Below are positions 8,378 to 16,665 of a stretch of DNA of 57,067 nt, one piece after another. The notes under the pieces were generated by a model. The model was not told where the DNA came from. It worked only from the letters and a program-made list of their open reading frames with translations, and ran no database searches. Each line of letters begins with the position of its first letter. Position 1 is the stretch's first letter. The translations under genes and the position numbers were made by a program. The DNA comes from Deltaproteobacteria bacterium (lineage in GTDB: Bacteria > Myxococcota > JADLHZ01): positions 1-57,067 of the forward strand of contig JADLHZ010000001.1 in NCBI GenBank assembly GCA_020848545.1, given 5' to 3'.

Positions 8378-8961
8378 TTACGCTCGCGCTCATTGGCTCG
8401 CTGCACGACGAATGCACGGCGCGCTTCCCTATGCGCGTTCCGCGCTCGGCGCGCACCTATTGGAACACTTTCGATCCGATCTTCTTGCGCGTGGCGCAGA
8501 GCCGCAACCTGCCACCCGCGCTCCTGAAATCGATCGCGTGGTGCGAGACGCGCCTCGACCCGTGCGCCATCTCTGCGACCGGAGCCAAGGGACTCATGCA
8601 GTTTATGGGCGGGACCTTCTCCGACGTCGCTTCCGCAGCAGGAGTCTCGAACCCGTTTGATCCGGAAGACGCTATCGAAGCTGCGGGCGTCTACGTCGCA
8701 GCGCTTTGGAACTACTGGCAGGGCCACATCGAGTCGGTCGTCGCATCGTACAACGCTGGCCCGGGCGCGGTTGCACGCGCGCGAAAGCGCGGACGCGTCG
8801 TGCCAGCCATTGCCGAAACCGAGGGCTACGTCGCGTGCGTCGTCTCGACCTTCAATTGGTTCGAACGTGGTGCCGCAACGACTCAACCGCCAAGCGAGCG
8901 CTCATGGGCCGAGCGCACGGTCGAATGGATCTCGTCAGTCGCAGGAAACACCTCGCCCTAG
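8365..8961 (+). CDS. virB1-like: Lytic transglycosylase, SLT domain (VirB1-like)
   Basis: The enzyme cuts peptidoglycan glycan strands to open a path for the secretion channel. A short hydrophobic N-terminus (MLALITLALIGSL) suggests export. The catalytic core reads AWCETRLDP with the glutamate at residue 61, then GAKGLMQFM (73-81) and YNAGPGAV, the three classical motifs of the goose-lysozyme-like SLT fold. At 198 residues it is a one-domain enzyme. It sits directly behind the coupling-protein gene, in the VirB1 position. Residues after about 165 (RGAATTQPPSERSWAERTV) form a low-complexity tail. Confidence 0.88.
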   Translation: MLALITLALIGSLHDECTARFPMRVPRSARTYWNTFDPIFLRVAQSRNLPPALLKSIAWCETRLDPCAISATGAKGLMQFMGGTFSDVASAAGVSNPFDPEDAIEAAGVYVAALWNYWQGHIESVVASYNAGPGAVARARKRGRVVPAIAETEGYVACVVSTFNWFERGAATTQPPSERSWAERTVEWISSVAGNTSP

Positions 8962-9040
8962 CGGGCGAGTGCTCCAGCCTCGTGCGGCGCGTGCGCGCAC
9001 TCGGCTGCTCAACAACCCCGCACGCAAAGGAAGATTGAAA

Positions 9041-9238
9041 ATGTCGAAGTTCAAAACGCTCTACGTCGCCAAGGAATACGCATCGAAGGACGGCAAGGTG
9101 AAAACCTCGTGGGTCCCAGCCGGCCAGGTCTTTTTGACCGAGGACGGAAAGACCGACATGCGCATCGATCTGCCCGGCTACGCCGGTGGCCAGCTCGTCT
9201 CCTTCCGCGAAAACCCCGCCGAAGCGGCGGGTGAGTGA
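9041..9238 (+). CDS. 65-residue conserved protein, paralogue of the one at 52137
   Basis: The ATG at 9041 follows an AAGGAAG ribosome site and gives a 65-residue soluble protein. It shares length and an identical motif spacing (W-x3-G-x2-F-x3-D-x4-[MV]-[RK]-[IL]-[DN]) with the 65-residue protein at 52137-52334 in the replication region. Proteins of this kind are common on large plasmids beside transfer and replication genes, but I know of no assigned function. The location inside the secretion operon, between the transglycosylase and VirB2 genes, points to a role in DNA transfer, perhaps binding nucleic acid or another small partner. Confidence 0.65.
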   Translation: MSKFKTLYVAKEYASKDGKVKTSWVPAGQVFLTEDGKTDMRIDLPGYAGGQLVSFRENPAEAAGE

Positions 9239-9248
9239 GGAGCGACAA

Positions 9249-9455
9249 ATGGTGCGCAACCTCTACACCACCCACAAGTACGAGCGCGGCGGGCGCTCGT
9301 TCACTCAGTACGTCCGCGTCGGCCACGTCGAAGTCGACCTGGCGAAGGATGACATCGTCGGACGCGTCGTCATCGCCGGGCTCGAACGCTGCGGCCCCCT
9401 GCTGATGCTCAAGCACGAACCGCGCGAAGAGCGCTTCTCTGAGGTGAAGCCATGA
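9249..9455 (+). CDS. Small hypothetical protein of the secretion operon
   Basis: A 68-residue protein begins at the ATG at 9249, 7 bp behind an AGGAG site that overlaps the end of the previous gene. It is mostly beta-strand in character (SFTQYVRVGHVEVDL, GRVVIAGLERCGPLLML) and has no signal peptide or membrane segment. Its stop overlaps the start of the VirB2-like gene in an ATGA, so it is translationally coupled. I do not recognise a family. Its size and place suggest a small cytoplasmic accessory protein. Confidence 0.6.
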   Translation: MVRNLYTTHKYERGGRSFTQYVRVGHVEVDLAKDDIVGRVVIAGLERCGPLLMLKHEPREERFSEVKP

Positions 9456-9913
9456 ACGGCTCGAACACACTCGCTGACCATGCTCTCCCGCCCGAGCCGT
9501 TCGAGACGGCGACGGAGGACTTCAAGGCGGCGATCTGGAAAGAGACGAAGACGAAGATCATCCTTCGCCGGGAAAGCCGCGGCGCCGCGCTACGCGCCAG
9601 GCTCCGTCGCCTACTGCGAATGGTTTCCGGGCCCGTCCTCTTGGCGCTCGTACAGCTGGCGGTGCCGTCGCTCGCGCTCGCCGGGCGACTCAGCGGCACG
9701 TTGAGCCAAACGAACACCGAGCTACGCGAGTTCATTCAAGGCGACATCGCGACGATGGTGATGTTGCTCGGCTTCTGCGCCGCGGGCTGGACCCTCGTGA
9801 CGCGGCGAGAGGGGTTTGGCTGGGCGTGCACGGTCTTCGTCGTTGGGGTCGTTTTGAAGAACCTCACCTGGCTGCTCGACACGGCAAGCGACCTGTCGAG
9901 CACGCTCCGCTGA
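9452..9913 (+). CDS. virB2-like: VirB2/TrbC-like pilin precursor
   Basis: VirB2-type pilins are made with a long leader, inserted in the inner membrane and assembled into the conjugative pilus. Here a basic N-terminal region of about 55 residues leads into a hydrophobic segment (GPVLLALVQLAVPSLALAG, about 60-78) with an ALA-G signal-peptidase-like site. A short loop follows, then two more membrane segments (MVMLLGFCAAGWTLV and FVVGVVLKNLTWLL). Mature length would be about 75 residues, normal for the family. Position before VirB3 and VirB4 supports the call. The long basic leader is unusual. Confidence 0.75.
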   Translation: MNGSNTLADHALPPEPFETATEDFKAAIWKETKTKIILRRESRGAALRARLRRLLRMVSGPVLLALVQLAVPSLALAGRLSGTLSQTNTELREFIQGDIATMVMLLGFCAAGWTLVTRREGFGWACTVFVVGVVLKNLTWLLDTASDLSSTLR

Positions 9914-9920
9914 GATCTCT

Positions 9921-10223
9921 ATGAGAACGACGCGCGTTGCACGCTCCATCGAACGTTCGAGCCGAATTCTCGGCCTGGAAACATTCGATTTCTTTCTTTG
10001 GCTTGGCTCTCTGTCTCTCTGGAGCGAGGGGCGCCGCGTCGCCATCATCTTCAGCGCCCTGTTGTGGGTCGCCCTCTTCGCGCTGCGCTACCGCAGAGCA
10101 CCCGGTTTCTTACTGAGCTTCGTTCGCTACCACGCTTACGCCCTGCTCTGTGACAACCGATTTTCGGCAGCGCAGCGCGAAGCTGTGCACGGCCCCTGGC
10201 TCTCTCTGAGGAATTCCCGATGA
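9921..10223 (+). CDS. virB3-like: VirB3/TrbD-like inner-membrane protein
   Basis: VirB3 is a small membrane protein that associates with the VirB4 ATPase in the inner-membrane complex. This 100-residue protein has a hydrophobic pair of segments in the middle (FDFFLWLGSLSLW and VAIIFSALLWVALFAL) flanked by basic residues, as expected. It lies between the VirB2-like and VirB4-like genes and its end overlaps the VirB4 start (ATGA at 10220). Sequence alone is weakly diagnostic; size, topology and synteny carry the call. Confidence 0.72.
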   Translation: MRTTRVARSIERSSRILGLETFDFFLWLGSLSLWSEGRRVAIIFSALLWVALFALRYRRAPGFLLSFVRYHAYALLCDNRFSAAQREAVHGPWLSLRNSR

Positions 10224-12751
10224 TTTACGCCATTATCTGCGCGGCCGTCGCCGCGTTCGTCTATCTCCGCCTTCGTCGAAAGCCGCTCGCCGTCTCCTCG
10301 ATGATCCCGGTCGCCGAGGTGTCGGACTCCGTGGTCCTCAACGTCGATGGCTCGCTTGCATGCGTCTTCTCGCTCGCACCCGTCGAGTACGTCGCCTCGG
10401 GTTCGAGCGCTCTCGCGTCGCTCGCAAATTCTCTCGGCGCGATTCTCCAGCGCCTTCCGGACGGCGCCACGCTCCAACTCATCCTCGACGTCGAGGATGG
10501 ACGCCCGAAGACCGTTGACACGTTCATGGCCAAGCGGCGGTCGATGCAGCCCCTCGCCTCGGCGGCAGATGCGCTTCTCGTAGACGTCGCCGCGCACCTT
10601 GAGCACGTGCCATTTCGCGACGCCAAGCTCTTTCTCTGCGTCTGTCTCCCCTACGAGTTTCAGAACGCGCCGCTCGTCCGCTCCGGAGTCTGGCCGAAAG
10701 AACGGCCGCGTTGGACCGCGGAGAACTACAAGAAGGCGTGTAAGAAGCTGGAGCAGCTCGCCTCCACCGTCAGTGAGCACCTGCGCTCATGCGGCTTTGT
10801 GCTCGAACTCGCGCTCGACGGCGACATCCTCGCGCTCATCACGAAGCACATCAACGCCCGCTCGGCAGTCATCCCGCGCGACGGTCGTGGCACGGATGCT
10901 TCGGCGAGCGACGTTCTTCCGGACGAGTTGCGGCCGTTGCTCACACTCCGCGAACGGCTCGCTCAGACCTCCGTCGAAATGCCGACGCCGCGAACGCTTC
11001 GGCTTGGCGACGATTACGTCCGGACACTCAGCGTGCTTAACCTTCCGGACCAGACGTTTCCAGGCATCTTGGCGCCGCTCTATTTCGAGCTGTCCGGTCC
11101 CGCGCGCGTGGCGATCAGTATCGAGCGCCTTCCTACCGAAACGACGCTCGCGGCGCTGAAAGTGCGTCGTTCGATTGCTCAGAGCGTCTCTTCTCTCTCG
11201 CCCGCGCGCAATATCGACGCCGAGGTGCAGAACAACGAGATCGAAGGCGTGATGGAGGCCCTGTCGCAGTCCTCGGCATGCCTCGTCGCCGTGCAGGTCA
11301 CAGCATCCGTCCGCGGCAACGCCCCAGACGACGTCAACGCCCGCCTCCTCCGCCTTCAAGAGATGCTCTCACGCGCGGGAGGGTTTTCGACGCTCGTCGA
11401 AGACTATGCGCACCTCGACGTCTATCTCTCGCAGCTCCCTGGAGCGGCGCACCGATTCAGGCGCGCTCGCACGGTGCTCGACGCAAATGGCGCCGAGATC
11501 GCTCTGCCTTTTGGCTCGTGGCGGGGATCGCCGACCGGCCCGTTGATGCTCCGCACCCGTTCTGGCGACCCCGTCTTGTTCAACCCCTTTGACCAACGCC
11601 TTCCGAGCTACAACGGCTTCATCGTCGGACCGATGGGCTCCGGTAAGTCGTTCTTCACGAACTTGCTCTTGGCCAACCACGTCGCCAACGGCGGTGCGGC
11701 GGTCGTGATCGACATCGGTGGGAGCTATCGGCGCCTCACTTCGATCTTCGACGGGCCGTACATCGATATCGGAAAGGCGGACGGCATTGGCCTGAACCCG
11801 TTGCCGACGCTCTCGGAGCTCGCGGCGCTTCGCCCCGAACAACGCGACGAGAAGCTGCAATTTCTCGCGGGATTCTTGGAGCTACTCCTCAGCGAAACGG
11901 GCTCTATGCCCACCAGCGAGCGCGCCATTGTCACGAAGGCTTTGAGCGCGTTTTACACAAGCACGTTCGTCGCCGCCGACACGCGCCCCACGCTCCGCGA
12001 TCTTCAGTCGTTTCTTGTCTCGTACAGCGAGGACGGCATGGACCGCCAAACAGCCGTCCACCTGGCACGTCGCTTCGATCTTTGGGTGCAAGGGCCCCGT
12101 GCGCGTCTCTTCGCGACACCGGTCGACCTGTCGACAAGCCCGAGCCTCATCTCTATCGACCTCAAGGCGATCGAGTCGGACAAGGAGCTTCAGGCGGTCG
12201 CCCTCTACGTCCTCGCCTTCATCATCTGGTCGAAGGTCGCGCGCGACAAGCGCGACACCCTGGTCGTCATCGACGAGTGCTGGGCGCTCTTGGACAATCC
12301 CGCAGCCACGCGCCTCATCGAGTCGCTCGTCCGCACCTCGCGTAAGTACGGCGCCGCGCTTTGGTGCATCACCCAGCGTGCCGAGGATCTGCTGCAAAGC
12401 GGCGTCGGCAAGGTTCTGGTCGATTGCTGCTTTCAGCGCATCTTCCTTCAGCACGCATCCGCCCACGCAGCGGTCGGTGCCGCGTTTTCTTTCACCGACC
12501 ACGAGCTCTGCGCCTTCGAGTCGCTCACCCAGGTGAAGGGGCGATTCTCGGAGGCCTTTCTCCAAGTGCAGAACCATTCGGAGGTCGTCCAAATACGACC
12601 GTCGCCGCTCGCCTATTGGATGGCCACAACAAACGCGGCCGACAAGCACGTCGAAGAAGAGCTGCGGGCAAAGAACCCCGGCGCCCCTCAGCTCAAGATC
12701 CTGCGCGCGCTCGCAGACAACCTACCCCACGGCGTCCCGGTCGCCGCCTAA
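10220..12751 (+). CDS. virB4-like: VirB4/TrbE-family secretion ATPase
   Basis: VirB4 is the universal ATPase of type IV secretion and powers pilus assembly and substrate transfer. The 843-residue length is typical. An N-terminal membrane span (about residues 1-18) precedes the VirB4 N-domain. The C-terminal RecA domain carries Walker A GPMGSGKS (470-477) followed by FFTNLLLANHVANGG, and Walker B TLVVIDECWALL (about 680-690). ITQRAEDLL matches the conserved Q/R segment after it. The membrane-anchored N-terminus may reflect fusion-like coupling to VirB3, as in some TrbE proteins. Confidence 0.93.
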   Translation: MIYAIICAAVAAFVYLRLRRKPLAVSSMIPVAEVSDSVVLNVDGSLACVFSLAPVEYVASGSSALASLANSLGAILQRLPDGATLQLILDVEDGRPKTVDTFMAKRRSMQPLASAADALLVDVAAHLEHVPFRDAKLFLCVCLPYEFQNAPLVRSGVWPKERPRWTAENYKKACKKLEQLASTVSEHLRSCGFVLELALDGDILALITKHINARSAVIPRDGRGTDASASDVLPDELRPLLTLRERLAQTSVEMPTPRTLRLGDDYVRTLSVLNLPDQTFPGILAPLYFELSGPARVAISIERLPTETTLAALKVRRSIAQSVSSLSPARNIDAEVQNNEIEGVMEALSQSSACLVAVQVTASVRGNAPDDVNARLLRLQEMLSRAGGFSTLVEDYAHLDVYLSQLPGAAHRFRRARTVLDANGAEIALPFGSWRGSPTGPLMLRTRSGDPVLFNPFDQRLPSYNGFIVGPMGSGKSFFTNLLLANHVANGGAAVVIDIGGSYRRLTSIFDGPYIDIGKADGIGLNPLPTLSELAALRPEQRDEKLQFLAGFLELLLSETGSMPTSERAIVTKALSAFYTSTFVAADTRPTLRDLQSFLVSYSEDGMDRQTAVHLARRFDLWVQGPRARLFATPVDLSTSPSLISIDLKAIESDKELQAVALYVLAFIIWSKVARDKRDTLVVIDECWALLDNPAATRLIESLVRTSRKYGAALWCITQRAEDLLQSGVGKVLVDCCFQRIFLQHASAHAAVGAAFSFTDHELCAFESLTQVKGRFSEAFLQVQNHSEVVQIRPSPLAYWMATTNAADKHVEEELRAKNPGAPQLKILRALADNLPHGVPVAA

Positions 12752-12767
12752 CCGAAGGAACTCCGCC

Positions 12768-13532
12768 ATGAACAATGAACACAGAGAGCCATTCTCCCTC
12801 ACCGAAGACATCGTCCGCCGCATGTGCCGTGACGACATTGTCGTCGTCGGACCACAGGGCAGCGGCAAGAGCCGCCTTCTCGGGCGCCTTGCAGCCACCG
12901 CGATTTCGGCTGGCGAACAGATCCTCGTCGCCACGACGAATGAAGCCGCGTTCGGCACGGTTTTCTCGCAGTCGTGCTTCGAAGAGTGGAGCCGTTGTCA
13001 GATCCACTACTTCGCCCAAGAGAGACGCTCGCTGGCCAAAGAGGCGGCGCGAGACTTCTGCTCGGCGCTCGAGCGCGGCGGCTTCTCTTTGCTGGTCATC
13101 GACGACGTGCTCGGCTCGCTCGGCGGCAGCACACTCGAGCTCGTTGAGCGCGTCATGCTCGAAGAACGCGTGAAGCTGTGGCTTTCCGTCGAACGCCCGA
13201 GCGACTGGGCGCGTTTGCCGTTCGTCTCGCGCCTGCTAGAGACACGGCTTCGGCTATTCACGCTCGGCGCCACTCCCCCGCTCAGCTACATCGTCGAGCA
13301 CCGACGCTACGCGAACGGAAGCACCGCCCAAGACCTCATCACCGACTTTGCCTATCCTCGCGCGGGTTCGCTCGACTTCGTCTTGAACCGCGATTGCCAC
13401 GCGGAGATCGTGCGCCTACCGCTCGACGCGCCGCCGCTCGTGGTTGCCCCGATCCCACCGGTCACGCCCGCTCTTTCTCGCGCGCTTGTAAACGAAGCAC
13501 CCGTCAAACCCGCCCTCGCGGAGCAATGGTGA
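12768..13532 (+). CDS. Small P-loop ATPase of the secretion operon
   Basis: A 254-residue cytoplasmic protein has Walker A GPQGSGKS (28-35) and a Walker B-like SLLVIDDVLG (about 104-113). The spacing and the short helicase-like core resemble FtsK/HerA or T4SS-associated ATPases rather than VirB11, whose Asp and His boxes are not visible. No VirB11/TrbB gene is present in the operon, so this protein may replace it or act with the coupling protein. The C-terminus is proline-rich (PPLVVAPIPPVTPALS). It lies between the VirB4-like and VirB5-like genes. The function is inferred from position. Confidence 0.6.
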   Translation: MNNEHREPFSLTEDIVRRMCRDDIVVVGPQGSGKSRLLGRLAATAISAGEQILVATTNEAAFGTVFSQSCFEEWSRCQIHYFAQERRSLAKEAARDFCSALERGGFSLLVIDDVLGSLGGSTLELVERVMLEERVKLWLSVERPSDWARLPFVSRLLETRLRLFTLGATPPLSYIVEHRRYANGSTAQDLITDFAYPRAGSLDFVLNRDCHAEIVRLPLDAPPLVVAPIPPVTPALSRALVNEAPVKPALAEQW

Positions 13533-13536
13533 CCCG

Positions 13537-14583
13537 ATGACACTGCGACTGTCCTTCTCGTTGTTTCTGACCCTCGTCCTTTTGGTTCTCGGGCTCGACC
13601 AGCTCCGAAGCTCCGGCGCACTTACCGAAGAAGCTTTCGATGTCGGCGCGCTCGCAAGCGTGATCGTCGTGGCAGCGGTCTGCATCCTGCTGCTCGTCGA
13701 CTCGGTATTGTCCTTCGCCTCACGCCGCGCTCACGCCGCGTTCGCTTGGCTACGTGGCAGACGGAGCGAGAAGCCACGCGCCGTTCCTGCAACGCTGCTC
13801 TGCCTCGCCCTACTCTTCTCTGCGCCGACGCGCGCGCATGCTGGCGCCTCGATCCTCGGCTTCTCTGTCGGCGACGACACGATGACCCTCGGTGCGATCC
13901 TCACCGAGATCATCCATCAGGTGAAGATTCTCAACGACGTCGCCACGATGACACGCGTGATGCGCGACAACATCGCCTTCATGAAGGACGTCATCGAGAC
14001 CGGCAACGACCTCGTCAACGGCCGCTGGGAGGTGCTCACCGAGCAGTTTTTGATGACGATCGTCAATTCGGACGAGAACCTGCGCGAGATCTATCGAAAC
14101 ACCTCGCAGATCGTCACAAACCGCGTGCCGCGGAGCAACATGTTCCGCAAGCTGATGATGGCCGGCTTCGAGCACGTCGTCTTCGAGGCCTTTGGCCCCT
14201 ACCCGTTCGGCCGCATCAGCACGGGCTCGGCCTACATGGACGTCAGTGCCATGAGGCTCAACGACCTCGCGCGAGAACAGATGCGCGACTGGAAGAACGA
14301 GCATCGCCGCATCGAGCAGGCGATTCGCGAATGCCAAAAGACGAGCAGTTTTGAGGTCTGCAACTCGGCGGCAAACCGCATGGAGATTCAATCAGCGTTG
14401 CACCTCGAGCAACTGAAGGCCATCGAGGCGGAACGTGCCCAAACCGAGGCTGCGAAGATCGCCGTCGAAAACGGCGAACGCAAGCAACGACAGCTCGCTA
14501 CGCAAAAGGACGTGACCGACGTCGTCGAAGCCGCGGCATCCATCGTTGGCGTCTACTCGGCTGGGATGGGAGCATTTCCATGA
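13537..14583 (+). CDS. virB5-like: VirB5/TrbJ-like protein with an extra N-terminal membrane region
   Basis: TrbJ/VirB5 proteins are periplasmic coiled-coil proteins that cap the pilus and help entry exclusion or adhesion. From about residue 100 this protein is TrbJ-like: IHQVKILNDVATMTRVMRDN, long amphipathic helices, and a coiled-coil C-terminus (HLEQLKAIEAERAQTEAAKIA). A classic signal sequence ending THAHA-like (TLLCLALLFSAPTRAHA) lies at about residues 86-102. Unexpectedly, it is preceded by two further hydrophobic segments (5-20 and 37-60) in the same frame with no internal start codon. An upstream small membrane gene seems to have fused to virB5. Confidence 0.65.
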   Translation: MTLRLSFSLFLTLVLLVLGLDQLRSSGALTEEAFDVGALASVIVVAAVCILLLVDSVLSFASRRAHAAFAWLRGRRSEKPRAVPATLLCLALLFSAPTRAHAGASILGFSVGDDTMTLGAILTEIIHQVKILNDVATMTRVMRDNIAFMKDVIETGNDLVNGRWEVLTEQFLMTIVNSDENLREIYRNTSQIVTNRVPRSNMFRKLMMAGFEHVVFEAFGPYPFGRISTGSAYMDVSAMRLNDLAREQMRDWKNEHRRIEQAIRECQKTSSFEVCNSAANRMEIQSALHLEQLKAIEAERAQTEAAKIAVENGERKQRQLATQKDVTDVVEAAASIVGVYSAGMGAFP

Positions 14584-15947
14584 ACTCGTGGCTCACGACC
14601 GGCGCTCAGCTCAACTACGGCCAGCAACTCGCGGACGGAAAAATCGGGCAGCTTGCGCACGGTATCCTCATGACGTGTGCCATCGTGGCCCTTGCCACGG
14701 CGGCGGTTCGCTATTCGCTCGATCGGCAAGCGAAGAACCCGCTCGCCGTCCTTCCCTGGGCGGCGGGCCTGCTGCTTCTGCTTCACCTCTACGGCTACGT
14801 CGTGACTGCCATCGATGGATCGATGCGCGAGATTGCGGCATCCATCTCGGACAACGGCGCCTTCTCGCAGTTTCTGAACAACTGGGTCACGGAGCTCGGT
14901 AAGCGCTTCAGCTTCGACGTCTCCGGAGCCACGCAGCGCGCGGCCGATGGCGCAGCGCAGATCACGCAAGAAGACGCGAGCGCCCTCGATCGGATTCGCT
15001 CGGTCTGGAACACGCTCGGTATCGTCGGAGACGAAGCGAGTAGCTTCACGACCGCGATGCTTCGGGGCGCATTGAGCGGCCTTCTCGCGCTGCTTTCGGC
15101 CTTCTTCTCCATCGTCTTCTTCGAGGTCTTTTCCGTCCTGCGCGTGACGCTCTTTCAGGTGCTCTACGCCGTGGGGCCACTCGTCATCGCCTTCTCTATT
15201 CTCCCGGGCGCCTCTTCCATCCTCGGTCGCTGGTTCACGGCTGTCTTTGAGATCTGTAGCTGGCAAGTGATCGGCGCCATCGTGTTCGAGCTCGTCGCGA
15301 AGTCGTCGTCCGCGGCGGCATTTACGTCGAACAGCGACAACTTCGTCGCCTTCTGCGTCGCCAACGTCGTCTTCGTCTGCTCAATTCTACTCATCCCGAT
15401 CATCGCGCATCGGATCGTAGGCTCTGGCTTTGGCGCCGTGGGGCAGACCGTGGGAGGTATGATGCTCGCCGGAGTGGCGGGAGGCGTCGCGCTCGCAAAA
15501 CCCTACGCGCAAAGGGCGATGCAAGCGGCCAGCGCCGCCGCAAAGCCCTACGTGACGAAGGGTGCGACGGTCGCCGCCGATGCCATTCGCGCAAAAGCTC
15601 CACGCGGCTCGCTGGCCGAAAGCCCCGACCTGGCCGCGTCCGTTGCCGCAGCGCCGCGCGCAACGAGCCCACAGCAGGTGCAGCAAGTCACTCATGGTCT
15701 GATGGAGCTTGCCGCCGAGCAGCAGGAGAAAGCCGCTGCTCACCGAAGCGCCCGGCGCGAACCTATCGACGCCGTCGCCTTCGCGGACGGCGGGGGCGCC
15801 AAAGGTGGCGCATCACCGCAAAGACAAGAGGCTTCGTCCGCCGAGCAGCTCTTTTCGCAGATGAGCGTAGCGAAGAAGTACGTGCCGCCTGCAGCTCCCG
15901 ACCCGCACGACCCCAACTCACCGCCTGAAAGGAACCACCGGTCATGA
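14580..15947 (+). CDS. virB6-like: VirB6/TrbL-like polytopic membrane protein
   Basis: VirB6/TrbL forms the inner-membrane pore through which the substrate passes. The protein has at least five membrane segments, including ILMTCAIVALATAAV, WAAGLLLLLHLYGYVV, a long pair near residues 155-205 and ANVVFVCSILLIPIIAH. A soluble C-terminal tail of about 140 residues is rich in alanine and charge. The SAFFSIVFFEVFSVLRV and QVLYAVGPLVIAFSILPG segments match the conserved central TrbL region. Its start overlaps the preceding stop (ATGA at 14580) and its stop overlaps the VirB8 start. The 455-residue length is normal for TrbL. Confidence 0.8.
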   Translation: MNSWLTTGAQLNYGQQLADGKIGQLAHGILMTCAIVALATAAVRYSLDRQAKNPLAVLPWAAGLLLLLHLYGYVVTAIDGSMREIAASISDNGAFSQFLNNWVTELGKRFSFDVSGATQRAADGAAQITQEDASALDRIRSVWNTLGIVGDEASSFTTAMLRGALSGLLALLSAFFSIVFFEVFSVLRVTLFQVLYAVGPLVIAFSILPGASSILGRWFTAVFEICSWQVIGAIVFELVAKSSSAAAFTSNSDNFVAFCVANVVFVCSILLIPIIAHRIVGSGFGAVGQTVGGMMLAGVAGGVALAKPYAQRAMQAASAAAKPYVTKGATVAADAIRAKAPRGSLAESPDLAASVAAAPRATSPQQVQQVTHGLMELAAEQQEKAAAHRSARREPIDAVAFADGGGAKGGASPQRQEASSAEQLFSQMSVAKKYVPPAAPDPHDPNSPPERNHRS

Positions 15948-16642
15948 GCGAGAACGCACAGAAGACAGAGAGCCCGAAGCAGGCGCTCGCGCTTCGTTTC
16001 CGACACAGGCAGCCAGAGATCTGGACGCAAGCGTTCGAGGCAAACCGTCGCGTGTGGCGCGCATGCTACGCGCTGCTCGGGCTCCTCGGCTTGTCGTTCG
16101 CGCTCAACATCGTTCAAGCCGGCCGGCCCGCCAACGTCATTCTCGTCGACAAGCTCGGTCGCGCCGAGTTCTACCACGAGGCTGCTTCCCCCGAGCCGGC
16201 ACAGGACTACGAAGCACGGCAATTTGCGGATGATTGGCTCAAGCTCTTTCTTTCGCGTGATGCGATCACCGCGAAGGAAGACCTGGCGCGGGCCCTGACG
16301 CTCATGCACCCGAGCCTCCAAGGTCGCCTTCGCGACAAGCTCATCGCCTCGGGCGAGCTCGACAAACTGCGTGACGCCTTTGTCCACACGACGATCCGCT
16401 GCGCCGAGGTCAAAGTCGCTCGCGTCGCGACCGACCGCGTACAAGTCGATGTGTCGGGGACGCGCACCTTCACGGCGCTCGATTCGAGCAAGAAGCAGCT
16501 TTCGGAACCGTTCAAGTTCAACCTGGTGCTCGACGCCGTTCCGCGTACCGAACACACTCCAAATGGCCTCATCGTTCGCTATCTCACTGGAAGCTGGGGT
16601 AACGAGACGGTCGAGCAAACGGAAGAAAGGGGGCCGGGTTAA
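15944..16642 (+). CDS. virB8-like: VirB8/TrbF-like assembly factor
   Basis: VirB8 is a bitopic inner-membrane protein with a periplasmic NTF2-like domain that nucleates channel assembly. An N-terminal cytoplasmic stretch (about 45 residues) is followed by one membrane span (ACYALLGLLGLSFALNIV, about 42-60). A periplasmic domain of 170 residues then has the expected helices and a twisted sheet (VQVDVSGTRTF, FKFNLVLDAVPRT). Size (232) and order between VirB6 and the VirB9-like gene agree. The last 15 residues (WGNETVEQTEERGPG) look like an unstructured tail. Confidence 0.85.
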   Translation: MSENAQKTESPKQALALRFRHRQPEIWTQAFEANRRVWRACYALLGLLGLSFALNIVQAGRPANVILVDKLGRAEFYHEAASPEPAQDYEARQFADDWLKLFLSRDAITAKEDLARALTLMHPSLQGRLRDKLIASGELDKLRDAFVHTTIRCAEVKVARVATDRVQVDVSGTRTFTALDSSKKQLSEPFKFNLVLDAVPRTEHTPNGLIVRYLTGSWGNETVEQTEERGPG

Positions 16643-16665
16643 TCCGGCACCGAGGAGAGCCACCC

